Source: Trebouxia sp. TZW2008 (lineage: Eukaryota; Chlorophyta; Trebouxiophyceae; Trebouxiales; Trebouxiaceae). Taken from it: a DNA stretch of 64,000 nt. The notes beneath the pieces are model-generated. The model was not told the origin of the DNA, searched no databases, and saw only the letters and a program-made list of their open reading frames with translations. The stretch lies in contig BDIU01000070.1 of NCBI GenBank assembly GCA_002118135.1, positions 62,001 to 126,000 of the forward strand, given 5' to 3'. The position numbers and the translations under genes are program-made. Below are positions 53,469 through 64,000 of the stretch, one piece after another. Position 1 is the stretch's first letter; each line of letters starts with the position of its first letter.

Positions 53469-56400
53469 TTACTGGTCAAACTCAAGACCGTATGGGGACT
53501 GTAGCATCATGTCTGTTGTGAACAGCCCAGCTGTGACGCTGTGAGCAGAGGTGTCAGCAGCTGCAATGCCTGCCTCAACACCATTGTCTGTGTCAGAATC
53601 GCTGTCAGTTGCAGTGATGCAGGGGGCATCGCACAAATCCTGCCCCCAGCCCCTCTGCTGCATGATCTCGAACAGGCTACGCTGGACTTGCAAGGCTGTG
53701 GACCTGATCTTGAAGTCAATGGTGAAGCAGCCTCTGATGATGCTCTTCAAAGGCTCCCAAGCCATCTTTTCATCATCCTCCACGGTTTCAGCCTCAGCGA
53801 ACTCAATCTGCAAGAGATCATTTCAAACTCAGAGTGCCAGTCGCTGCTTGATGATCAGCACTCATTGTTGACAGATTAAAGCACAGCTTGGGACGCCAGC
53901 CAAGAACAGACGCAGCAGCGTCAGCAGCCGCGATTTCAATGACCAGATTTTGTGCAAAACCGTGCAGCATCAGCTTGAGCATGTATTGTGTCACAGGTAC
54001 CCTCTTGCCCAACTGACCTTCAAGTCTCAATTTTGCCCTGCAACACAAGCAGCAGATGGTCTCATGCAATCCACTGGCGGTGGCCATATTGTGTATGACA
54101 GTGTACAACAGCGTGTGATTGTGTGCCAGCTACATGCATGATCATCTGCACGCTAAACAAAAAGCAGCTTGCTGATCAGTGAACTGCCTGCAGTGAACAC
54201 TTTTGGCACTGTGAAATTTGCATCCATTAGCTACTGAACACAGCATCTGGCATAGGCACAGCACAGCACAGCACAGTATTGCAACAATCTCAGTGTCATT
54301 GTGTCTCGTACTTCCGTGTCAATGTTGTCATTTCAAGCCCCATCATGATGGTCATCGAGTCCTCAACACTTGCTCAACACTTGTCATCATTGTTATCGTG
54401 AGCAAACTTCAGCGGCCAATCAATACTGTTTACAACACTAATGCCAGTACGAGTGGTGCTGCTATATATACAGTGACTGCTCCTCATGACAACTGCTTTG
54501 AGTTTTAAGGACGACCTCTTGATATACCATTGGCCTTGCCCAGAGGTGCCATTCACAATGCAGTGACTGGCTCCCAACTGCACTGGCCTTACTACATGAT
54601 TGTCTTTACAGCAAGTGTCCTTGACAGAAGAGATGACTGTACCATATCAGCATAGATGCTGTTGTGGTACTCTGGCTTGGTCAATTCTGCCAGGTATTGC
54701 CAGTGGGCTTGCTGGTAGGGGCAGTTGGGGCCCTTGGGGTCCACCCCTGCAGCCAGCTCCTGCTTGAATCCCGGCAGCTCTAGCAGGGCCCTGTGGGGTT
54801 CAGGGGGCAACTGCCCCGCCAGCTCCAGCATCAGATGGCCAAAGGCCCACATATCCAGGGCGGGAGTCACCTCGTAAGTGCCCTTCTCCAACATCACCTC
54901 GGCAGCCTCTGGGGACTCTGTGCCTCCAGCAACACTGCAGGCATGCATTGTAAATTCATCAGTTGTAGGCAAGATTGCCAATGAAAAAAGGATTCTGAGT
55001 TGTGGAAAAACTTGTTTTGGCAAAAACAGATGAAATGCGCATGCCCAACTGTCAATAGACATAGCTGCCTTTGACAGTGGCTTTCAGCAACTGGGCACAG
55101 TGACGGTCCAGCTTGACATGATGTGCTGATGCAGCACCAGGTTTGCGCATGAGCAATCAGCGATGCAGGAGAGCTGTTTGCTCACCACTAGAGCAAGCTC
55201 TGCAAGAAATGCTTGCCTCAGACATGAGTCAAGCCATGCACTGTGGCAACAGCATTCATCCAGATATGTGTTGAAAGATGCCACAGCTTAGGGATGTTGC
55301 CCTACACAAATGAGTACAGCGCAACAACAGCACTCAGGGGAAGGGAGGGAAAGGGAGGGGAGGGAAGGGGAGGGAAGGGGAGGGGAGGGGAGGGAAGGGG
55401 AGGGTAAGTAGAAGGCAATGTAAGCAAAGGCAGCTGCTGCACATGTTGTCAGGGCTCACCGGATGCGATCTGGCAGGTAGCGCTTGCCGTCCACATGGCT
55501 GGGGTCTGCGCTCCCAAAGTCCATCAGCTTGACTGCTGTGCCGTCCAGACTGATCATCACATTATCAGAACGGATGTCCTGATGCACAATGCCAGCATTG
55601 TGGCAGGCCACCAAAGCGCATGCAATCTGGTGACAGCACACCACAACCTGCCGCACGCTCAGCCTGCACGATCACCAACCCAAAGCTCAGCTGTCACTTC
55701 AGCAGCATGGCATCTCATGCCCATTTAGGGTCAGCAGTGTACACATGTATAGCACTGAAACAAAGGCGCATGAAACGGCGGCTAGCCGTACAAAAGGGCT
55801 CTGTTGCAAAAGTAAGCTAAATAAACAGATGCTGCAATCTGCAGACATGGGTCAGGATCCAAGATGCCGGCAAGGGCAAGGGCAAGGGGAGGCGCATACC
55901 GTTTGCCGAACAATGCCTGGTCAAGCCTCTCCAAAATGAGGTAGGCAATACGGTGCCCCTGTGGGTCCAGCTCCTCACTCACAGTCGTGCCGTACACCTT
56001 GGCCACATTTGGGTGGTTTACCCTATGCTGCAGCTCGGCCTCTGCTCTCAGGCGTGTCTGGGGGCCCCGCTTCAGGACTGTGCCTGGCAGCTGCAAGCTA
56101 TCGCACTCGTGCACACTAGCATTGGCCCCCTGCCCCAGCTGGGACCCCAAAACCCACCTCCCATCCTGCACATCAGGTGGTCACCGGCTTCAATTGACTT
56201 GCTGCAGTATATCACCATACATAGCGCTGAATATGCAATATGTAATGCCCAGTACAGCATTCAAGAGCATGAATCACTGAGATGCAATGCAACTCGTGAG
56301 TTGCGCAATATGTTGAACCAAGTTGTAACATCCGACACGCGAACTTTTCGTAGTACGAGTGACTGAAGTCGAGAGTATGGTGGTTCACTGATGTACAGTG

Positions 56401-59250
56401 CATATGTGAGGCATGCATGTGATAGCACAGAATTGATGCATGCTGGGGATGTCAGGAGAGTTTGATTTGCACTCAGTTATTGCTGTTGCTGTTATGTATG
56501 TGATTGCCAGTGATGCTAACTATATACTGCATTTGAGGCTGCATACAACATCACTTGATCCCAAAACTCCATCCCACTTGATTGACATATGTGTGTATTG
56601 TCACAGCAATGTGAAGAGCAAGTAAGCATGTATTAAAGTGTGGCACAAGCAGCCTAGACTTGGTGAGACATCTACATATGAATGCTGCATGCATCAATAA
56701 AGTGAAGTGAAGCAAGAGAGAAGAGAAGAGAACAGAAGTCACAAAATTCGCTGACTGCTGTGTAAAGAGGCATGTATTCGACCTTATCTTGTGCATGAAG
56801 CAAGAGGCTGTATTCTGCTTCAGCAAAGCACATCAAGGGTCGCAAATAGTAATCTTGCTAGCGTCTGTAATGACTGCAGAATCAAAGCCTTGCTCGGCGA
56901 GACATGTGTCGAGTGACTCACCCAGGCATAGGTGAGCAGGGGCTTCTGAGCAGAAAGGAGCTGCCTGCGGAAGCCAATCTGCATGAGCTCCACTTCCTGC
57001 CGGTGCTCTTCCTCCTTGTTAGCCAGCTGAGCCTGCAGCGTAGTCACCTGCTGCTGCAAATCCTCATCTGACTCAGTTGTAGCACTTGAGAGAGTGCTGA
57101 CTTGTGTGCCTGATGCTGCCTTCTGGGTCTCAGTTGCCTGCATAGCAGCAGCATGTGATGTTATAGGAGTCAAGCCTTTGCTCCCTGCATGATGTTCTCA
57201 ATGCTCCAAACCACAGCGCCCAAGGTTTCTGCTGTGTATGCCGTAATACACCATAATATACCACCCTGAAGGACATGTCTGTACCAAAATGTGCAGAGTG
57301 TTGTGACTGAAGTGCTGCTTGGCAGAGGTCAGCATGTTGCAAGTGGTGCAGGGGCCAGGCAGCCAATCAAAGTCAGCATACTGAATCAAAACAGCACAGT
57401 GTACAGAGATACAGCGTACTGTCGCAAAAGATAGTGGATGAGCATATGCAAAGGAAGTGCTGCTTGCATGTCTCTAGAACCTTCTGCAACTGTTGACAAA
57501 ACAGCATGCTAGAAAATGACAGGAGTGCAAGCAGCCTTTAAAACAATGGCAGACTGAGGTCCCCAGCTGAAAAGGCCGCAGATATGTACGCTGAGGCCCT
57601 GAGAACAGCAACCAGCATTTGGAGTAGCGCATTGCATTTGACACCTATGTGTGGCTGAGGGTAAGTAAAGCTGCACTGCTGCTCTGCTCTCTCCACGACA
57701 GGCTTGTTTGCCAACACCACAGTGTTTGGAGGCAGTTTGTTGCTTCTAAATGCACCCGGGTCATAGAACCTCACTAGATCTTAGAAATGAACCAACAGCA
57801 CAGGCCGACATACCTGTTGCTGACTGGCATCAGGCAGACCACCAGTCAGGGAGGCCCCCTGTTGAAACGCTGCCAGGCGCTCCTGCTGCTGGGCATGCCC
57901 TCAAATCTGCCAGCTCGGCGTCCTTCTCTCTCAGCTGCTGGGCATGCTGTCCTTGGATCTCTTCCAGCTCAGCAGTCTTCTTCTCCAGCTGCTCAGCATG
58001 CTGCGCCTTCAGGTTGGTCAGCTCTTTGTCCTTGTTAAGAACCTGGCTTTGGAGCTGCTGCACGTCACTTTGGCATGCCTGCATGCAAAACACATCTGTG
58101 CTGAAAAACTTTAGCCTCATCATACAGATCCTACACTGTGTGCAACCTGTTGAACAATTCTGCGCACAGGCATGCTTTGCCCAGCACAGGCCTTCAGTAG
58201 TTGCAGCAAACGAATCAGCCAGTGCACTCAAAGTCAGCAAGCTGAGAAGACCGCAGAGTCATGCAAAGCCAATCTGCGCAAGATCCAGTGAAACTCTCAA
58301 TGCTTTTGTTGACTGGTAAACAAGGCGCAACTGGATCTAGGTGGAATGATCCACACTCAGATGCTGCAAAAGCTATATTGCATACAAAGCAACAGGACTT
58401 CTGCTCAACTGCAAAAAAACTGACGACACACTTCAAAATGCTGAATAAGCTTCACAAACAGGATGCTTGGCTGCATACTTTTGGCTGTAGATGCCAATCT
58501 CAGGTGTCTCAGCACACACAGCACGCTAGTGTGCTCTTACCTCTGCATGTACAGTCATGATGCCATTGGTATCTTTGCCTTCCACACCTGAGTCTTCTTT
58601 GTTCTGACCAGCAGCACTTGCAGTCAGACGCTCACCCTGCATTCAGCATGTCAATGAATCGCATGTGCTAACTCATCAACAGAAAGTCTGTGCAATGATG
58701 GTCTATAGTCATTTTCTGATGGTCGTCAAGCATAGGCTTGCTTGCTATGGCAAAAGGCTGCTGATTGCAAGTTGGTTGAGCAGATTCTTGTGCAAGAAGT
58801 AAGCAGCAATGTTGCATCTGTCTTGGCGCCTTGGTTTTGTTGCAGGTCATGCTTCAGAACCATGGCCCCAAGTCAGAGCCAAAGCATGCCTTGCAACAGC
58901 CTTGAGGGACTTGACAGTAGGCTGGCGCTTTTCAAACACACAATGCACAATGACAGCATATAGTGTACCTTTTTAGCAGACCGCTGGCGCTGGAAGGGCA
59001 GGCACTTCCTGATGCTGGCAACAACTCTGCAGGGCTTCCTGTCTCCTCTTTGAGCAGCCTTGTGCTGCTTGCCAGAATGACCCTGCAGGCCGATAGCATT
59101 GCTCACAAAGCTTACAAAACGGGCGTGCAGCTACCAAACAGCGATTGCCCAAGCGTCAATCAAGCAGCATACCTGCAGTGAGTCTTGGCCATCGACAAGG
59201 CGAACAGGTGGCCCTGCCAAAATCGCTTCGTCGCCATCGGCCTGCAGCAT
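53469..59250 (-). CDS. coiled-coil protein kinase with atypical catalytic loop
   Basis: Nine exons: 59250-59173, 59082-58969, 58636-58541, 58078-57814, 57137-56922, 56165-55900, 55663-55460, 54934-54643, 53807-53469; about 622 aa after removing one surplus base (see findings). N-terminal half (about 1-256): basic region, then coiled coil with repeated QHAEQLEKK / QHAQQLREK units. Kinase domain from about 257: Gly loop LGQGANASV, VLKR with the probable ATP Lys, AEAEL helix C, HQDIRSDN (372-379; usual HRDLKxxN), DFG (393-395), GGTESPEAAEV activation-segment end, and IIRGCFTIDFKIRSTALQVQ, typical of subdomain XI. Asp and Asn of the loop are kept, so activity is plausible. The tail is Asp/Ser-rich. 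The start was chosen in the frame that splices to exon 2; another ATG in a different frame lies at 59366. Specific subfamily not assigned. Confidence 0.75.
55337..55404. repeat. 68-bp polypurine (G/A) tract
   Basis: Uninterrupted purines on the plus strand built from ggga, gggaa and ggggaggg blocks, in a kinase intron. Many GGG/GGGG runs give G-quadruplex or triplex potential. Simple-sequence origin. Confidence 0.92.
57899..57901 (-). other. probable single-base frameshift in the kinase coiled coil
   Basis: Upstream of this point the frame reads REKDAELADLR. Continuing in it hits TGA within 25 codons. Shifting by one base gives HAQQQERLAAFQQGASLTGG, continuing LPDASQQQ into a good CAG|GTATGT donor whose phase suits the next exon. 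One surplus G in a short G run (or a two-base loss) explains it. Confidence 0.75.
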
Positions 59251-60382
59251 GTCGGCACGATGTTACAGCAGATGTGTTCCGCAACGTCGAGCAAAGGCAA
59301 GTTTTTGCGCACCTCAGAACTCCCTCTTGCATTTGATTTCTTGCCACCCTTTTGACGCCAACAGTTCATGATGTACAATTAAACGTCTGAGTGAGATGAG
59401 CTCTGTCGCACAGCAACTTGACTCTCAACGAATCTCTCGTGATGCGCGTCTCAAAACCACAGGTTGCGGTCAAGCGTGTCTTGACCTATCCTGCCAACTG
59501 GTGCAAGCAACAGCCTGTCTTCGTGGTTCTTGGCGCTCGTGCAATTGAGCCCGACTGCAGTAAAGTTGACAAGGCGGCGATGAGGCTCGACAACAGTGCT
59601 TTTGAGCTCTGTAGCGCGCAGCAGGCTGTAAATGCAAATGTTACGCTACACACGGAACGACACGTCCAGCGTGAGCTTTCTCTCGCTGCTGGGGGACCCC
59701 AACGGGGGAAAAAGGCAGGGCTAGCTGGGCCGCTCAAGAAGACAAGAGGTGTGGGTGGATGTTGCACACTCAGGTGTGACGCAGGCGATCAGACTGGCCA
59801 AAGCGTGTAACGTTTCTCTCTCTGAGGTGGGCCGGGCACATTGTTCGCTCAGGTGGACATACTTGAGGGTGCCCATAGCGCTAGCATCGGACATGCTAAT
59901 AATGGACATGCTTATCAAATGTGCAGACTTTCAAGTCAGCGCCACTACTGTTTCTGTGAATGGAGAAATACCCTCATAAAGGCAATCTTAATTGTTTACA
60001 AACGGCAGACTTGCAAAGCAATACATAGGGGGGCACTTGTCAAAAATAGAGAAAATCACGTGAGGTCATGGCCGTGTTTGTGGCTTCAAGTTTCATGCTG
60101 CCATCAGGAACGTCCAGGCAGATAGGCTCAGCATCATTCATTCCTGCACACAGACCACGAGCCATGAGCCCAGTTGCATGCACAAGTGCAACATATCCAG
60201 ACAGGGCATCTAGCAAATTTCTGAATGCATTTAAAGGGCTGCAGCACAATGCCTTTGGGAGAAAACAACAAAGTGCACGAGTGTACATGCAGTGCCAGTG
60301 ATGTTGGCAATCATTGCGTCACAGCAAGCAACCAAAGTTGTCTCAAGCAAGTTTAGACCCACCTGCAAACTGCCTGGGCTCA
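59251..60382. other. intergenic region between kinase start and the next gene's end
   Basis: 1.13 kb. It holds the kinase promoter and 5' UTR, and the 3' UTR of the upstream gene. Open frames at 59418-59810 (+, 130 codons) and 60040-60288 (-) do not match anything I know and have no clear splice partners. Confidence 0.4.
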
Positions 60383-63300
60383 TCAGTCAGTCATAGCTTC
60401 TGGCACGTCTGTAGTCGCAGCGTGAGCAGCTGCTGAGGTTGCAGCAGGGGCAGCCCGAGCGGCAGCAAGCCTCGACTCCATCAGCCTGGCATGTCTTTGC
60501 TCCCGGGCAACAGGGATCTGACCCTCAAGTCTTGACTGGCGGCTTTCTGCTGCCAGTGTGTGGGTCTTGTTGGACAGTGTCATGCCATGCTTTGAAGGGG
60601 ACCCTGCTTGCTTTCTTGCTGAAGGCGAGCCCTGCTGCATTGCTTCATGCCCTGTTGCTAATGCAGGCAGGCTGAGCTGAGCAGGTGCAGGGATGGCTGG
60701 CACAGTCAGGGCAGCCAAACGAAGGGCATATTGCTCTTGTACCATGAGCTCAGGGGGAGGGGTTGGAGGGGCAAGGTGGTGCTGGCGTGCCCAGCCACAC
60801 AGAGTACTGCAGAAGGCCATAGCCCCCACTCCTGGGCCACGCTGTGCCTCTGGCAGGTGGTCCTGCTGCAATGCTGAGACCAATGTGGCATTTGCAGCGT
60901 CGATTTGCACCAAAAGTCGTTTCGCAGCACTCATGACTGCAACAGCTGACAAAAGGGTGGCTTCTGCTAGGGCCTTGTCTGCCAGGCCCAGCAGCAGGTT
61001 CAAGTTCACCAAGCGCTGCCGATCGCTTGACCACTCCTGTGTCGTCGCGGCTGCCTCGATATCTGCGTGTGACACTGAGAAGCCTGCCCACTGAAAACTG
61101 CTGCGGCTGACCGTACTAGCTTCAGGCAAAAGGTCTCGTCCGTGACCTGGCCTCTCTCACAACTGATGCCGTGTGAGTGCAAGAAGGCGGGCAGCAGGCG
61201 GATCACGAGGTCGGCCTTCTTCTTGATCGCCTGCTGCAGCTTGTCAGCGTCTTTCTGTAAACTTTCCACATGCTCCGCCTGGCTGAGGCCTGGCGGGGCC
61301 TGGCGCTGGCAGTCTAGCAGGTTCACCAGAGCCAATTGCTGTGCCAGAGAACCCCTGAGGGGTGCATGGGGGGTGCCGTGGGGGGTTCTGGGGCCTGCCA
61401 CCTCTGCCCCGCCCAATAGGCTGCCATGTTGTCCCGCCTGTTGCCAAGACACAGCAACGACTCTCAACAGCTGCAATGCACATGTTGTCACCACACTGCA
61501 GTTTGCAGCTGCTGCTGCCATGCATGTAAAGTGCGGTCCTTCCTGAGGCAGCATGTGGCATGTATACACATAGCTGCAATCTTGCGTTGCTGTTGAGTAC
61601 ACTGTCTTTGCCGCACAAGGGAGTGACTGCCAAACATATGCAGACAAAGTTTGCAAGCATGCGAATTGTGATCCCATGGTGTGCTTTCAAGATGCAGAAG
61701 CAATGAGCGACGGTGTGTAGAGGCAGCTAGGGTAGCTGAGCTAACCGACTCAACCATCTGATTGCAAGCTTCCACAGCAAAGTGCACTTTTGGACGCACT
61801 TGTCATGTGCAGCCTGACCCAAAGAGTGGACCAGTCATCAAACCCGGCTGGTGACTTGTGCCATCCCATTTCAGCGCAAATCAAGACCAATGCCCAGACA
61901 AGTTTGATGTATGAAGGGTCAATGTGCAGCTTACCTGTGAAGGCAGGTTGCAAACAGTTGCAAAGGGCAGAAACAGAGGACTCCTGTCCAGTTGTTGTGC
62001 CACCAATTGGCTCTTGGCCGAAATGCGGACAACCTCACAGTTTGACCACCCAGCCCTGCTCAGTGCCACCTGCAATCATGTGTAACACCTCGAGGCATTG
62101 CTTTCAAACTGCATCAGTCATCATCATGTGACTCATGCTCAATTTATAGACTGACTGCTTGTACAACACTGATTTGGTGCCTCACTTCAGCAAGCGGACT
62201 GTTTCACAATCAGAAAGGTCTCTTTTTAAATTGAGTCTTCACAGACTGGCTCCACATCTCTGAGTATGATCCCGGCATCACCCTTTAAGCAATACAGCAT
62301 TTAAGTCTAAACACACACGAGAGACAAGCAGCTTGGTCCGCTTGCCATATGTACAATATTTGGCCAGCCTAGTCAGGCTGATCACTGCAACCCCAGCATG
62401 TACCGTCAAAGTGAAAGTCGCTGAAGGCAAGATAGAGTAAAGTTCGGGACAGGTCCTGTGTCTGGCTGCGCAAAGAACAAGCGCAGAAGCTCACCTTCCA
62501 GAGTGGGGACTGCTCAGGGGCTGTAATACTGCCGCAGCTTGCTGGGCTTGCCAGGAACCATAGACCAGCCCAACCCCTCACCAATCGCCAAGCCTGCTCA
62601 TCGACGCTGCTGCTGGGGGACACCATCAGCAGCTTGAGAATGGATGCAAGTTCAGGCAGTTGGCAGCTGGAAGGGCTTGGTTGGTTCATGAGCCATGCAA
62701 CCATGGTGGCCCTTGAGTTGTTGCTTTGCACTTGGCCTGCGAGGCATACAACATGTTTGCAATCTGCAGCAGACAATCATGGCTGCAAGCATAGCAGCTG
62801 CCAGAAGTACAGGTGCAAGCAAACACTTAGCGTGGACCACTATAGCATGTGTACAAGAGCAATATGTACTTGTCAATGCTGATGGTTTCTTGGATTCATG
62901 CTTGTCAATGTGCATCAAAACTGTATACTACCAATAATGATGCACTGAGGACAGCTTGCAGTGCTGCATACCTTGCGTCAGCTGAGCAGCGCTTTCATGA
63001 AGAGCTGCATGCGCCTGCACCTCGCGCCAGCTGTGGCCACCGTAGACCCAAAAGCATGTCACAATGCAGCACACCAGCTGCAGCTCTGTTGTGGACATTG
63101 GCGCACCGTCCCCAGCCCTCTTGAGATTCCCTTGAATGACAGTAGTGCAGTACGCCAGCACTGCATGCCTGGTACCCTTGCGAGACTTTGCTGTCATTTC
63201 TGGACTGGCAGAGACGTTCAACAACAGAACAAGCATTGCTTGCGTAAGACCTGAGTTGTTGTGTAGGGCTGGCTGGTCTCCAGCATGCTTCAGGAGGCCT

Positions 63301-63808
63301 GGCAACAACCTTTGTAGTGCCAGCTCAGGGGTGCCGATAGCCAGATACTGACTGACGTACACAGCCATCTTCATCAGGTCATTGTCACCTGTGGTAGAAA
63401 CGATCAGTTGACTGACACATTGGCTCAAGCAATGCCATGTTGTAGCATAACAAGCTGTGCAAGGGTACGCTTGACAGCCATGTCTAGGTCTGCTCAAGCA
63501 ATTTGCATGGCATTTCACTGAAGAAGATGCCAGGGTTAGGCCTGAGCTATTGAGCTTGCAAGGCCAACTCAGGCAGATGACTCACCCTTCAGCAGGACCA
63601 CGTCTAGCAGGCTCTTCTTTTTTGACTCCAGGAGTATGTTTGCGACATTGCAGCAAAGCGCTTGCATGCCTGCTCCTGGTATCACCGCTGACTGGTACCA
63701 GTGCAAGCTCTCAATCGTAGCTACAATGGAAAACCGCTGCAGCTCATGCAGGCAGCCATCCAATCGGCTCTGGCAGTCATAAACTGTCAACTCCGACGCC
63801 GCGGTCAT
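60383..63808 (-). CDS. unrecognised protein with helical-repeat-like N-terminus and coiled coil
   Basis: Function not recognised. Five exons: 63808-63586, 63388-62972, 62736-62495, 62069-61935, 61470-60383, about 701 aa if one base is restored in the last exon (see findings). N-terminal two thirds are Leu-rich helices resembling an armadillo/HEAT-like solenoid (LALQRLLPGLLKHAGDQPAL, LTQAMLVLLLNVSASPEM, LPELASILKLLMVSPSSSVD). A coiled segment follows (VESLQKDADKLQQAIKKKAD). The C-terminus is Ala/Gln-rich with further helix (LVNLNLLLGLADKALAEATL) and a basic, disordered tail ending EAMTD. Phases close at every junction. A possible extra exon near 61690-61870 (RPKVHFAVEACNQ) was left out because exon 4 joins the last exon in phase without it. 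The kinase gene lies 1.1 kb downstream on the same strand. Confidence 0.62.
61094..61097 (-). other. probable one-base deletion in the last exon of the unrecognised gene
   Basis: The first part of the exon is open through FCLKLVRSAAAVF, the second part (QWAGFSVSHADIEAAATTQE onward) only in another frame. Adding one T to the four-T run (AAAA on the plus strand) joins them. Exon length is 2 mod 3, as expected from a single lost base. Confidence 0.65.
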
Positions 63809-64000
63809 GCTGCTAAAATCTGCAAACGCAGCAGTTGCTAAAGCCAGCCAAGGCAAGCAGACTACTTGCAATCAGGTGGTATTGATTCAAAATACCGTCA
63901 TGCAAGCGCTAGGCTGCTGCGCTCTACTGCACTATTGTGCAATACACACGTTTCACACGCTTACCTTCAACGCTTTAACAACACCAGCCACTAGGCAGTT
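63809..64000. promoter_or_regulatory. upstream region of the last minus-strand gene
   Basis: 192 bp to the window edge. Expected 5' UTR and promoter; no specific element called. Confidence 0.3.

Noticed and set aside
57538..57790. Possible kinase exon encoding RFYDPGAFRSNKLPPNTVVL
   Set aside because: The two flanking exons join in phase without it, and its acceptor (TAG before TGAGG) and candidate donors do not give a consistent phase.
59173..59366. Start of the kinase at ATG 59366 (MNCWRQKGGKK frame)
   Set aside because: That frame splices out of phase into exon 2 and terminates; the ATG at 59250 gives a continuous chain.
61690..61870. Possible extra exon in the unrecognised gene (RPKVHFAVEACNQ)
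   Set aside because: No acceptor/donor pair keeps frame on both sides, while exon 4 joins the last exon in phase without it.
2220..64000. Retrotransposons or integrated viral genes
   Set aside because: No reverse transcriptase, integrase, capsid or long terminal repeat could be seen in either strand; the only mobile element is the 174-bp MITE.

Overview
The window is intron-rich nuclear DNA from a green alga. The evidence is a plastid (bacterial-type) translation initiation factor IF-2, a plant-type inactive ClpR2 protease subunit, a mitochondrial phosphate carrier with the plant-style N-terminus, and short exons with GT-AG introns whose 3' ends are very often TGCAG. A chlorophyte, perhaps a trebouxiophyte, fits best; the class is inference. 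The RP2 orthologue and a probable axonemal protein suggest a lineage that makes, or recently made, flagellated cells. No rRNA, tRNA, CRISPR array or bacterial operon was seen. A run of N inside a poly-G tract (16325-16326) marks a draft-assembly gap.

Fourteen protein genes were rebuilt by hand from exon homology, splice sites and reading-frame phase. In order: V-ATPase subunit D (-, 115-1760); nucleoporin NUP160 (+, 2220-13087); DNA topoisomerase IB (-, 13453-18878); cullin-3 (-, 19510-25490); RP2 (+, 26032-28405); ClpR2 (-, 28433-30048); plastid IF-2 (+, 30230-39150); a small coiled-coil protein (-, 39545-40864); a TPR protein (+, 41602-42456); a GYTG[FY]IP-motif, probably ciliary, protein (-, 43518-47981); N-terminal asparagine amidohydrolase NTAN1 (+, 48302-49341); mitochondrial phosphate carrier (-, 50156-52235); a coiled-coil protein kinase (-, 53469-59250); and an unrecognised protein of about 700 residues (-, 60383-63808). 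For ten of them (V-ATPase D, TOP1, CUL3, RP2, ClpR2, IF-2, the coiled-coil and TPR proteins, NTAN1 and the phosphate carrier) every exon length and phase closes exactly. The GYTG gene also closes, but two of its donors are weak choices. NUP160 is only partly resolved, and the last two genes each need one single-base correction. Strands mostly alternate, giving five head-to-head pairs. One of these joins the two plastid genes ClpR2 and IF-2 across 181 bp, and RP2 and ClpR2 end tail to tail with 27 bp between stop codons.

The most unusual feature is a pattern repeated through many introns. Short diverged copies of an intron-exon junction ('echo exons') lie next to the true exon in the same orientation, mostly 80-205 bp away. 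They include the splice site and part of the coding sequence. They occur next to exons of NUP160, TOP1, ClpR2, IF-2 and the GYTG-motif gene, on both acceptor and donor sides, from about 93% identical to barely recognisable. NUP160 introns are largely built of them. A 174-bp mobile element with terminal inverted repeats and TA target duplication sits in an IF-2 intron.
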